Origin: Gossypium raimondii
Taxonomy: Eukaryota; Streptophyta; Magnoliopsida; Malvales; Malvaceae
DNA: 64,000 nucleotides
Direction of reading: 5' to 3'
Assembly: GCF_025698545.1 (NCBI RefSeq)
Contig: NC_068569.1
Coordinates: forward strand, 21,576,001-21,640,000
The translations under genes were made by a program, and so were the position numbers. How positions within the stretch are numbered: the first letter of the stretch is position 1; each line of letters opens with the position of its first letter. The notes under the pieces are model-generated. The model saw only the letters and a program-made list of their open reading frames with translations, had not been told where the DNA came from and searched no databases. Shown here one piece after another: positions 34,886 to 45,300 of this stretch.

Positions 34886-37800
34886 ATGACAGTGGCGGCG
34901 AAAGCTGCGACGACTGGTTCATGTTTTGGCGAGGATCAAGTGTGGCCACCGGGGTTTAGGTTTCACCCAACTGACGAAGAGCTGGTTCTTTATTATTTAA
35001 AGAGAAAGATCTGTAGAAGAAAGCTCAAGCTTGATATCATAAGGGAAACTGATGTTTACAAGTGGGATCCTGAGGAGTTGCCTGGTAAAGTTTTCTTTCT
35101 TTTTCTGACCCTCAAATTATTATCTGATTATTGGCTACATGTTAAGTTTAACTGATAATTGAGCAAATATATCCGTTGACTTTTTTCCCTTTTATTAAAT
35201 TGCTTTTTCTTTTTTGTGGGTTTGTTTTGATTTTATCTGTTATTGTTTTGTTTATCGTATGGGTTTGTATTGTGAAGAATATGTGGCTATTCGTTTTTGT
35301 ATGTTGAAATTGCTGTTTTTATCTCTTCATTTTTTTCCTTATTCATTTTAGAACATCCTTGGATTACGTTGACTTTGGTTTGTGCAATAATTCTACTGTT
35401 TGTTTGTATGAATTTTTATGATGGAACTATTGGCCTATATGATTTATTCAGGCTCCATAGTCCTTAAATCAGATTAACCAATGGGGTTTTCAGATGTCTC
35501 AATGATTCGTTAAAACAGTGGTTTGTTTTTGTTCCGATTCGAGGCTCTTGATTCTATTTGTCTTTTAGATGGATTGCTTGTTTGAAAAACTTTAAGCAGT
35601 AGCTAACGTTTGTTGGTTTCTACTTTCCGATTTTGCTTTATTTGTTGTATTAGCGGCTGTCTAATGAGCGAAAAATATGTTATACAGCACAATCAATACT
35701 GAAGTCTGGAGATAGACAATGGTTCTTCTTCAGTCCAAGAGACAGGAAATATCCTAATGCAGCAAGGTCAAACAGGGCAACTGGACACGGGTATTGGAAG
35801 GCAACAGGAAAGGATCGTACTGTTACCTGTAATTCTCGGACAGTTGGAGTCAAGAAAACGTTGGTTTTCTACAGAGGGCGTGCACCTATTGGTGAGCGAA
35901 CTGATTGGGTGATGCATGAGTATACCCTTGATGAAGAGGAGCTCAAGAGATGCCAGAACGTAAAGGTATGCGGCTGAAGAAGTTTGCCAAGAAACTTTTC
36001 TAGTTTTAGTCCTGTATATTTCTTTTTATTATTTCTCTGTTTCTCTTTTGCATTTCAGGACTATTATGCTCTTTATAAGTTGTACAAAAAAAGTGGACCT
36101 GGCCCTAAAAACGGAGAGCAGTATGGGGCACCATTTAAAGAGGAAGAATGGGCTGATGAGGAATATGCTAGTAAAGCGGTAGATGTAATCACCCCTGTCA
36201 AACATCCAAATGAGGCCTTTCCTGATGACGTCGAAAAAGCTAAAAATCAAATTCAATCGCCATTGAATGATATTGAAGAGTTTATGAGGCAATTCGCTGC
36301 TGAGCCTGCACTTCCCCAGCCACAAGCTCATTTTGACAATATATTGCCTCGGCTTGCTGGTGAAGAAGAGATACAAAGTACTTTGCTGGACACATCTCCG
36401 AGGGATGTACTCCTTCCTAAGCCAGTTGAGGTTGTACATGACCATGCAAGCTTTGAACTCTCCCAGTCACCTACATCTCGTTTGCAGTTGCAAGAGGCAC
36501 CTGAGGACGCATCTGTTTCTGATCAATTTGAACAAATTCCACAAATATGTGAAGAGGACTTCCTGGAAATTGATGATCTCACCTCCAATGTTGAGAAACC
36601 TGCGGAGAATGGGCTGCAGTTCAATGACTGGGATGGACTGGGTGAATTTGATCTCTACCATGATGCTGCAATGTTTCTACAGGACATTGGACCTATTGAA
36701 CAAGGAATAGTTCCATTCTCATATACTGAAAATATGATAAATCAGGTAAGTTACCCATTGGAACCGCAATTGCAACACCAATCAAATACCTATCATATGG
36801 ATCAAGAACTACAGTTCCAATTGAATGGCACTGGTGTTGATGAGCAGTTGCAGCTTCAATCGAATGCCTTTGGGAATAATCAACAGGTGCAGTCTCAATT
36901 GAATACAATCGGTGATAATCAGCCTCAATTGAATGCCTTCGAGGATGGTATATTAAATCAGGTCGGTTATCAATTTCATTCCTCTGCAAATAACATGATG
37001 GATCAGCAATTGGTACCCAATTCAACTGTGGATCAGGTGGATTACCATTTGCCATTCCAGTCTTTTGGAAACGAGATGGAGCGACAGCTCCAAATGGATC
37101 AGATCAATGGTTCAATTTGGATAAATGATCAGAGTGGTGATGTCTTTACTCCATCAGGATCGAATCTTGGGAATGCCTCTTCAAGTTCAGGTAGAACACG
37201 TGCGGAAATCAATGTGCATTCATTTGTGAAATTATCTTGCATTCAATGAACTGTTTTTTTGTTTTGGACAAAGTTGTTGTCTTAGCCTCTCCTTGCAAAG
37301 TTCTTGATGAAATGGTTGGTTTGGTAGACATGCCAAAAGTCCACATGGCAAAAAGCCTTTCTTAAAAATGAAATTTGAGCCTGCTTCAAGAGCTCTTCTG
37401 ATACGACTATTTTCATTTATAGTCACTTATAGTGATTAGAATGCAAATATTCAACTACTTTTTTGTCATTGGAAAAGCTAGTCTCTCCTTTACTGCTTTA
37501 CTGTATAATTTTGCTTATATATGGTTATTTTGGTCGTCTTTAGGTTTGGTGTACAATGGTAATAATCAAGATGAAGGTGACAAAAACGGCGAGGGTGCAA
37601 GCCGATTTTCTACTGCAGTGTGGTCATTTGTGGATTCAATACCTACTACTCCTGCTTCTGCATCTGAGAGTCCTTCGGTAAACCGGGCCTTTGAGCGAAT
37701 GTCTAGCTTCAGTAGGTTGAGAATGAATGTTAGAAACACCAATGCGTTGACAGTCAATGGTGGCACAACTGCTCGGAGGAGAAGCAGGAATAAGGGGTTC

Positions 37801-37890
37801 TTTTTCTTTTCTATTTTAGGTGCATTGTGTGCCATATTATGGTTTCTGATAGGGATGGTTAGGGTCGTAAGGAGTTCGATCTCCTCATGA
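34886..37890 (+). CDS. Membrane-tethered NAC transcription factor, NAC017/NTL-like
   Basis: Four exons: 34886-35084, 35688-35965, 36059-37190 and 37544-37890, giving 651 residues. The NAC domain covers about residues 20-170: [18 protein letters not shown] (subdomain A), [65 protein letters not shown] and [25 protein letters not shown]. The middle is acidic and then Gln-rich (about 420-530) with imperfect [12 protein letters not shown]-type repeats, likely the activation region. The C-terminus has a basic RRRSRNKG followed by a single hydrophobic span ([20 protein letters not shown], about 622-641). This layout matches Arabidopsis NAC017/NAC016 and other NTL proteins. They are held in the ER membrane and released by proteolysis to drive mitochondrial retrograde and stress responses. 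The upstream in-frame Met at 34799 gives a hydrophobic leader unlike the family, so 34886 is chosen. Confidence 0.93.
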
Positions 37891-39142
37891 AGATATAATG
37901 TAAGTGGGAAGTTTTGTTAGTTATGTTCTACTGGAAAGTTGGTGAAATTGTTGCATAGTGAAGTCCAAATTTGTCATTAAATTAAATAGTTTTTAATGTC
38001 TCAGGAAGAAGTGTTAGCAGAAGGAAAGCATAATAGGTACCTTGAAATTTCTTTGTAGTAGGCGTCCTTGTGTGTCGTAAATACCGTATTTATATTTAGT
38101 TATCATGTTGAAATCTCCTCTCTGTTTTTGACAAGGGAAAAGTATGAACTGAAGCAGTCAGTCAAGCAAATTTTGCTCCCTTGTGCGGCCAGCTAACTAC
38201 TATGATACAGCATCTTTATCTTTAACATAGGTAATTAAATTGTTTGGATATGGCATGGCATCCTTGGGGAAGAGATGTTAATTGTCTGTAATTGATAGAG
38301 ATCTGGTGTACTGCCTCGAGAAATATAGGAGATATTATGTTTGGTTTAGGTCGGACCAGTTGGTTTGGCCTGTAAAGGTCTTGTCTTGAACAGGAGGTAA
38401 AACATTTGGATGGGTCTGATTTAGCTCGAACTGTAATTCAATAATAAAAATTATTTTAATTTGATTTAAAATTATAAAAATATTAATATAAATAACTTTA
38501 AATGATGATAATGATAGTAATAAAGGTAATTAAGGTTTGGGCATAAAATGACACTTCTATTTGATCTGTTCCATGAAAGTATTTCTAGATGTGGGGGCTA
38601 ATTTAAAATAATTTATTGAGACGTATATCTTGGTTCTTGAATAAATCTTGTAGTTGTAGTCCTTGGGTTCTTGCCTTTGATCCGCGGTAATCGCCGGTAA
38701 TTATAACTCCAAAGCTGTGTGGCATATCATATTATTTTGTTCCAAATATAACTTAGAAAGAAGGAAACACGTCTTAGCAGAGTAAAAAAACAGACAAAAG
38801 AAAGCATTTAAATCAACATGGGGCAAAGGACCTGATTCGGTCTGACTAACGTATCATGATGCAGGTAAAAGTTTTAAGCCAGTTTCACAGCTTACGAAGG
38901 GAAGAGATGAGGCAGGCACCTTGGACTTATCCGTGATGGATGCCTCTATACCCCCATTTCAATGCTTACTTTAATGAGTTCTCTCAATAATATACATCTC
39001 TAGATAAAACTTCTCAACTTCGATCTTAACTTCCTTAAAGTATAAAGACCTCATCTTTCTATTTATGTAGTCTACGCCTCATACATCCCGCTTTTACTTT
39101 ATAATATAATAAGACTGTAAAGGTGCTATTGGCAAGGCAAGT
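37891..39142. other. Intergenic region between NAC and GDSL genes
   Basis: The NAC 3' UTR probably fills the first 200-300 bases. About 38340-38530 has repeat-like sequence with 'ttggtttggcctgtaaaggtc'. The rest is mixed sequence with no gene; the GDSL promoter should lie near 38900-39140. Confidence 0.4.
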
Positions 39143-39200
39143 ATGGAGTCTATGAGGTTATTTTCTGTCTGGTCTTTTTGTTTTGACACTAGTGGCACTA

Positions 39201-40189
39201 ATGATACCGGCGAGTATTGGGAGGGGTTGGCAAAGATGCAGATTTCCAGCAATATACAACTTTGGGGACTCTAATTCAGACACTGGGGCTTGTAATGCGG
39301 CAGTGGCTGAGATTCCATCACCATATGGCCAAACCTTCTTCAAGCAACCTTCAGGACGAGCTTCTGATGGTCGTCTCATCATTGATTTTTTAGGTTAGTA
39401 GTTGGCTGCTTATATTCCCACTACGATGCAAATGGATATTATCCCTGAATTTTTCTAAGAATCTGCCCGAACTCAGTTGGCTAGTGCTAGGCTCTTTGCA
39501 GCTTATATTAGAAGTAGAACTAGTAAATTCATATATTACTGACAGTTCCTTATTATATTACCTTGTGCAGCTGAGAATCTGGGATTACCATACCTGAGTG
39601 CCTACCTGGACTCAATTGGGACAAATTTCAGGCATGGTGCTAATTTTGCAACAGGTGGGTCTTGCATTCAACCTGCGTGTGGATATGGCCCATTCAACCT
39701 TGCAACGCAAGTTTCTCAATTCATACACTTCAAAGCTCGCACAACTGCTCTCTACAACCAACTCTGCCTCAACCGTGAGTTTTCTTCTCTGCATTTTTGT
39801 ACATAAAGCACTTTATCATATAAAAGATAGTAGAGAACAGGTGGGTATGCAGGGTGGACCATTCACGCGAAACCCTTGGGGACGGGGTAGCTGGCAGAGT
39901 GATGATGGAGGGGTTGGTATCTCTAAGAAATGAAATATTTGAATTTGTGAATGTTGGTATACAGGAAAGATAGCAGTACACTGTATTGATCTTCCGAGAC
40001 CTGATGACTTCTCAAAAGCTATATACACATTGGATATTGGACATAATGACCTAGCGTATGGTTATCTTCAACATCGAGCCGAAGGAAGAATTCGAGTTTC
40101 CATTCCCAATATGCTTACCCTGTTTTCCCAAGCAGTCCATGTAAGAAAACATGGAATGCTTCTTGAGGCTTGCAAAAAATGCACGGTTT

Positions 40190-40222
<33 letters not shown>

Positions 40223-40856
40223 TTTACTTACATTTGTCTATGTTCCAGGTATTGTACAGTGAAGGGGCTAGGATATTTTGGATACATAACATGGATCCAA
40301 TAGGGTGCTTGCCTTTCAGTGTTATGATGTACCAACCAAAGGCTCACAATGTGGACCGAAACGGGTGTGTGATGCCTCAAAATGAGATGGCTAAAGAGTT
40401 CAACAGGCAGCTTAAGGACAAAGTGTCCCAGCTGAGGACACAACTTCCTTCAGCGGCTTTCACTTACGTTGATGTCTATTCAGCCAAATATGCTCTAATT
40501 AGCGACGCCAAACAACAAGGTAACTGTCTGAAAGTTGTCACACTCACACCGATCAAAGTGGTTGGCAATGTGATGGTGGTCTAACTGCCATTGTTTTGGT
40601 GATTGCAGGATTCGTAGATCCTCGAACGTTTTGCTGTGGCAGCTACGGACACCATGGTCACCATGTTGATTGCGGGAAGAAAGTTAATGGAACAGTTTAT
40701 GGGAGTTCATGTAGGTACCCATCAAGGCACATTAGTTGGGATGGAATGCACTTCACAGAGGCAGCCAACTTGTGGGTTGCAAATCGCACACTTAATGGCT
40801 TTTTCTCCGATCCCCCGGTTTCTATCGACAAGGCTTGTCATCGGCCACAACTATAG
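39201..40856 (+). CDS. GDSL esterase/lipase, ENOD8-like
   Basis: Five exons: 39201-39393, 39571-39774, 39965-40140, 40249-40519 and 40609-40856, in consistent phase, giving 363 residues from the Met at 39201. Block I is FGDSNSDTGA (catalytic Ser24). A Gly-rich ANFATGG follows, then GHNDLA (block III Asn), GPIGCLP-like DPIGCLP, and SWDGMHFTEAAN with the Asp and His of the triad. It resembles the ENOD8/At5g14450 group of secreted esterases, which hydrolyse ester bonds in the cell wall or apoplast. Those have a signal peptide. Upstream Mets at 39143 and 39152 begin a hydrophobic leader (MRLFSVWSF), but it is one frame off from the hydrophobic LTLVALMIPAS stretch before 39201. So either there is a 1-2 base indel in the signal peptide, the assembly is wrong, or translation starts at 39201 and secretion is lost. 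The third intron holds a (TAG)n repeat. Confidence 0.85.
40191..40221. repeat. (TAG)n microsatellite in a GDSL intron
   Basis: About ten TAG units in the third intron of the GDSL gene, roughly 30 bases before the acceptor site of exon 4. Copy number is likely variable. Confidence 0.9.
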
Positions 40857-42317
40857 GTTGTTGCTAAAAATAGGCTTCAAATTAAATATTTTAACTGTAG
40901 TTGTCTTACAAAATCAAAATAAAAAAAATATTTCTCTTAATATGCGTTATTATCAAACTCTTGTGTTCTTCTTTTAGAGAAATAAGTGCCTTCGTTTATG
41001 ATTAATATTGTTCAAAAATTGTGAAGCTATTCTAGTTTTTCGTGCTTTTATGGTATGTTTTGTACCCTATAATAGAATAAGACTATAATAAAATATTATT
41101 CTATGAGATTGAAATAGAGCCGACTGAAATAGAATGAGCGTAACGTTAGTTTGGTTAAGTGGAATAGAATGAGTGTTATAAAAGTATTATTATGTTTAGT
41201 TCAAAAAATAGATATTATAAATTTAAAGAAATATAGATTAAACTAAGTATAATCTGAATAGTGAGAAAGGGAGTAAAATATTATTTTATTTTATTGAATA
41301 CTAATATGATTATTTTATTTAATATTAATATTAATATAAAATTTAAATTTATTATTATCTTTTTATATATTTTAAAATTTTGTATATTATTTTTGTAAAC
41401 AGTGTTTTTTATTTTATATACTTTTTAAATTTATTATTATATTTTTTGAAAATATTTATGTATTTTATATATTTCTTTAAATTTTTAAATTAGGATTAAA
41501 TTGAGAACATTTATAAATTTTGAGGGTTAGCATTTTTAAATTATGACTAAATTGATATAATATGTAAAATTTGAGAGTTTAATTTATTATTATATCATTT
41601 TTTAACTGCCACTGTAAGATGATTACTTAATTTGTTAATTTTTATTTTGAATGCTTAAAATAAATTTTTTAATAATTAAATAACTATCGGTATAATTTAT
41701 TTTAAATACAAACTTGTATACTAAATATCTAATTTTATTCTAATACACATGCCATAGAATATTTATATTTTATAACGATAATATAAAATTATTCGATTTA
41801 ATTATTTTTTGTAATTACCGATTAAATTTTAACTAGGTTGGTATAATATTATTTTAATCTAAAAAAATCTAAATTTGAGTAAGCTAAAACATGTTGTAAT
41901 CTGAATGTTTAATCATAAAAAAATGTATAACGAGGTTATTGAAAAAAAAAAAAACTTCCTCGTAATTATATTCCATTTACTTTTTGCATTTAAACGCCAA
42001 TACTATTTATGATTAAACAATCATTATTGTTTTAGGAGAAAAAAACAGAAAACAAATAAAAAGTAGGCAAAGCCTCCAAAAATTGAAAAAACGAAAATTA
42101 CTGAAAAGGTGATTAAGCAGCATCCTGCCTTCATTTCCTTTTGGCTGGAAGTTTTGTCCTTCAGATTTCACAGAGAGAAGAAGAAATCAAGTTCTTGTTT
42201 CATTTTTCTTCACTTTGTCGTAACTGAAAAATACAGAGAAAACGAAAGCCAAATCTTTGGAGAAACCAATTTAGCGTCCGCCCATTGAATTCGAAAAGAG
42301 GCGGAGGAGAAAGAGCG
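40857..42317. other. Intergenic region upstream of CstF64
   Basis: The GDSL 3' UTR first, then AT-rich DNA. About 41440-41640 has a degraded copy of the sequence inside the element at 33601-34247. From about 42000 the composition rises in GC into the CstF64 5' region. No gene seen. Confidence 0.45.
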
Positions 42318-42374
42318 ATGTGAAGGAAGAAGAAGATGAAGCCGCAGCGCCGCTTCACCTTCTTCTCCTATTGA
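42318..42374 (+). promoter_or_regulatory. Start-stop element and 12-codon uORF before CstF64
   Basis: In the probable 5' UTR, ATGTGA (42318-42323) is a start codon followed directly by a stop. A short upstream frame, ATG at 42336 to TGA at 42372-42374, encodes MKPQRRFTFFSY and ends 17 bases before the CstF64 start at 42392. Both matter only if transcription starts upstream of 42318, which seems likely from the base composition but was not shown. Confidence 0.5.
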
Positions 42375-42391
42375 TTTCCAGCCCCCTCTTC

Positions 42392-45300
42392 ATGGCCTCT
42401 TCTCAGCATCGCTGCGTTTTCGGTCAATCTCTCTCTGATTTGCTTCTGGTTTTTTAGATTGCTTTTCTGTTTAATTGCTGAGAAATTTTTTAACAACTAA
42501 TCACATGATTTTATTTTTGTTTTCATTTTTTAATTGATGTTATTTCGAAGGGCTTTTTTTCCCTCTTAATGAATTTAGTGAAATTTGGTATTTATTTTTT
42601 TGGTTGGCAGTTGGGAATATACCATATGATGCTACTGAGGAACAGCTTATAGAAATCTGCAGGGAGGTTGGCCCAGTTGTTTCTTTCAGGTTTGGAATAT
42701 GGGGAAAAAAAACCTACACACTCATTCACTAAACATGCAGATAGAAACATTTATATATTCTAGCTCCCTTTGCAAACTAGTTTGGGTGCATGCACTACAA
42801 AATATCTTCATTAAGAATCTTTGTTAACTTAATTTGAGATGAAATTGCTTTTTGGAAGATATATATATTAATGTTCTTCATTTCTAATTAACCCTCTTAA
42901 TTTCAGATTGGTTATTGATAGAGAAACTGGTAAACCAAAAGGTTATGGGTTCTGTGAATACAAGGATGAGGAGACAGCTCTAAGTGCACGAAGGAATCTT
43001 CAAGGTTATGAGATCAATGGCCGGCAGTTGCGAGTTGATTTTGCTGAAAATGACAAAGGCTCTGATCGAAACCGAGAACAGGTGTACTCTTTTTTTCTGC
43101 ATCTTTTATTTTTTTCATCAGGGTGATAATTTAGCACTGTCATAGTTTCTCTTCTCACAGTGACATTGGTTAGATGTGATTATATGAACACTGGTTTTGA
43201 TGACACAGGCAGTGTAGGTAGCTATTTAGTATTGATTAATTTAATTTAAGCCTACAAATACCTAATTTCCCTCCATTCCAAACTGTTTATATCTGTATTT
43301 TAAAGTGTAATTTCAGTTACCTTGGCAGAGTATGTTTCCAATGTGATATCTATACATCTGAATTGGTGCTAATGGATGGTCTATGCAATTTTTATGCTAA
43401 TGCCTAGGCTCTCATGCATGAAATTTACTTTGATCTGTTGGATGATATAAAAAGATGTTTGCTCTTGTGTATGTATTACTTGGTGCAGTTCAGGTTACGC
43501 TTATAAGGTTTTTAATTTTGAATTCCTGTATGTTTATTATTTTATCAGGTAATATATTCTAGTTCTTAAAAAAAGTGATAGAAAGGACAAAAAAGCTGCA
43601 ATGAACTTGATGTCATGGACTAATGCCTCCACATTCATATCCCTGCTGAAAGAAAGAGAGATTAATCATTATATCTAGGACAAGCCTTCAGCCTTCTATA
43701 TTAGACTGTCATCGCAGAAATTATAGGAAAATACAAATTGTGATAAAGTTTTTTATGCTTATGTAAACCAATAGTTGAGATCTGCTTGCAAGGATATGTT
43801 TGCTAAATATTTTAGAGACTTTTAAAGTTTGTTATTTGGCTTGAACCATTCTATTGGATGATAGATCTACTATCATGCTTCATACTGACAATCTAACTCT
43901 CTGGCCTATAACCTTGGTGGTAACTGAGGCTTATTCCATTGCAACAAAAGCCCATGTACATGCACTATCCTACTGCTTTGGATTATATTTCTTCAATATA
44001 ATGGTTTCTTCCTTCTGTTTGGTTTGATTTTTTGGTTTTTCAAAATTAGATTTTATTTATAAGCTTAAACAGTGAATTTTGTTTTATTGCAGGGCCGTGG
44101 TGGACCTGGACTGGCAACAAACTTTGGTTAGTATTTATGTTTCTTTCAGAATATATTCTTTTTTGAGGAATAAAAGCTGATTTGCTCCTTTTTAACTGAC
44201 ACATCACAGACCCTCAAAAACAACTAGGAGGCCAAGCAGTCCACGGCGAATCTTTTCACCTGCAGCCTATTGGTCTCCATTCAGCTATAACTGCTGCTGC
44301 TCTCATGGCTGAAGCTCTTGGTGGTGTGCAGCAAAATCAAAATGCTTTGCTTAGTCAGCCAGTACCAACCAGTGACCCACTAACACTCCATCTTGCCAGA
44401 ATGTCAAGGAACCAGCTGAATGAAATTATGTCTGAGCTGAAGGTAAAGCTTTGAGCAATACATACTGTTACATGGAGCTTTGCTCCTTTAATTAATTGTA
44501 TTCTTTCATGTCTTCTCTCAACAGAAAATGGCTACACAAAATAAGGAACTAGCTCGTGAGCTATTGCTTTCAAAACCTCAGTTGCTGAAAGCTATTTTTC
44601 AGGTATTTTTCATTGTTTGGTGTTTCTTTAAAAGAAACTATGCAGAGATAATATTTATCTTAGACATTTAATATATATCTCATATATTTTCATCTAGTGT
44701 CCCTTAATTAAAAATGGTCCTTTAAACACTCCAAATTCCAAAAAGGAAATGAGTTTATTGTTATAAATTCAAACCTTTTATGTTTATAAGCTGCATGAAG
44801 AGAGTTCTTGAATGCATCTAATGTGTTTTGCGAGGATATGTTATGTATTTTTTCATAGCATTCAAGTTATCATTTATTACTGCTAGTTTTCTGACATGTT
44901 CATTTTACACATGACTATTATGCAATTTAGTTTTTATTTTTTCACAAACTGTTGTTGATAGTTCAGCACATGGTCTTGAATTATGTCCTTTATTTTTATA
45001 ACACTGAAACCCTTGATGTTAGAAAATCTATCAAAATAGAAAGGTGTTCTTTGTCCTTACAGAAGTTTTACACGTTTTAAGACACTTTTATTTGATAAAG
45101 ATATAGATTTGTCTTACTTCTTTGCCTTTGCTTTTGCTTTTCAGGCTCAAATTATGCTTGGAATGGTTACCCCTCAAGTGGTTTGTTTCATTGTCTCAAA
45201 AAAAGAAAAAAAGTTAGCTGTTTGTTCAGTGCTTTGAAGTTTTGTTGCATAAAGAAAATTTTATTTTGAATTTTGCAGTTGCAGATGCCAAACATAAGAC

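Noticed and set aside
36029-37055. Several minus-strand and out-of-frame plus-strand frames across the large NAC exon
   Set aside because: All are shadows of the long Gln-rich coding exon.
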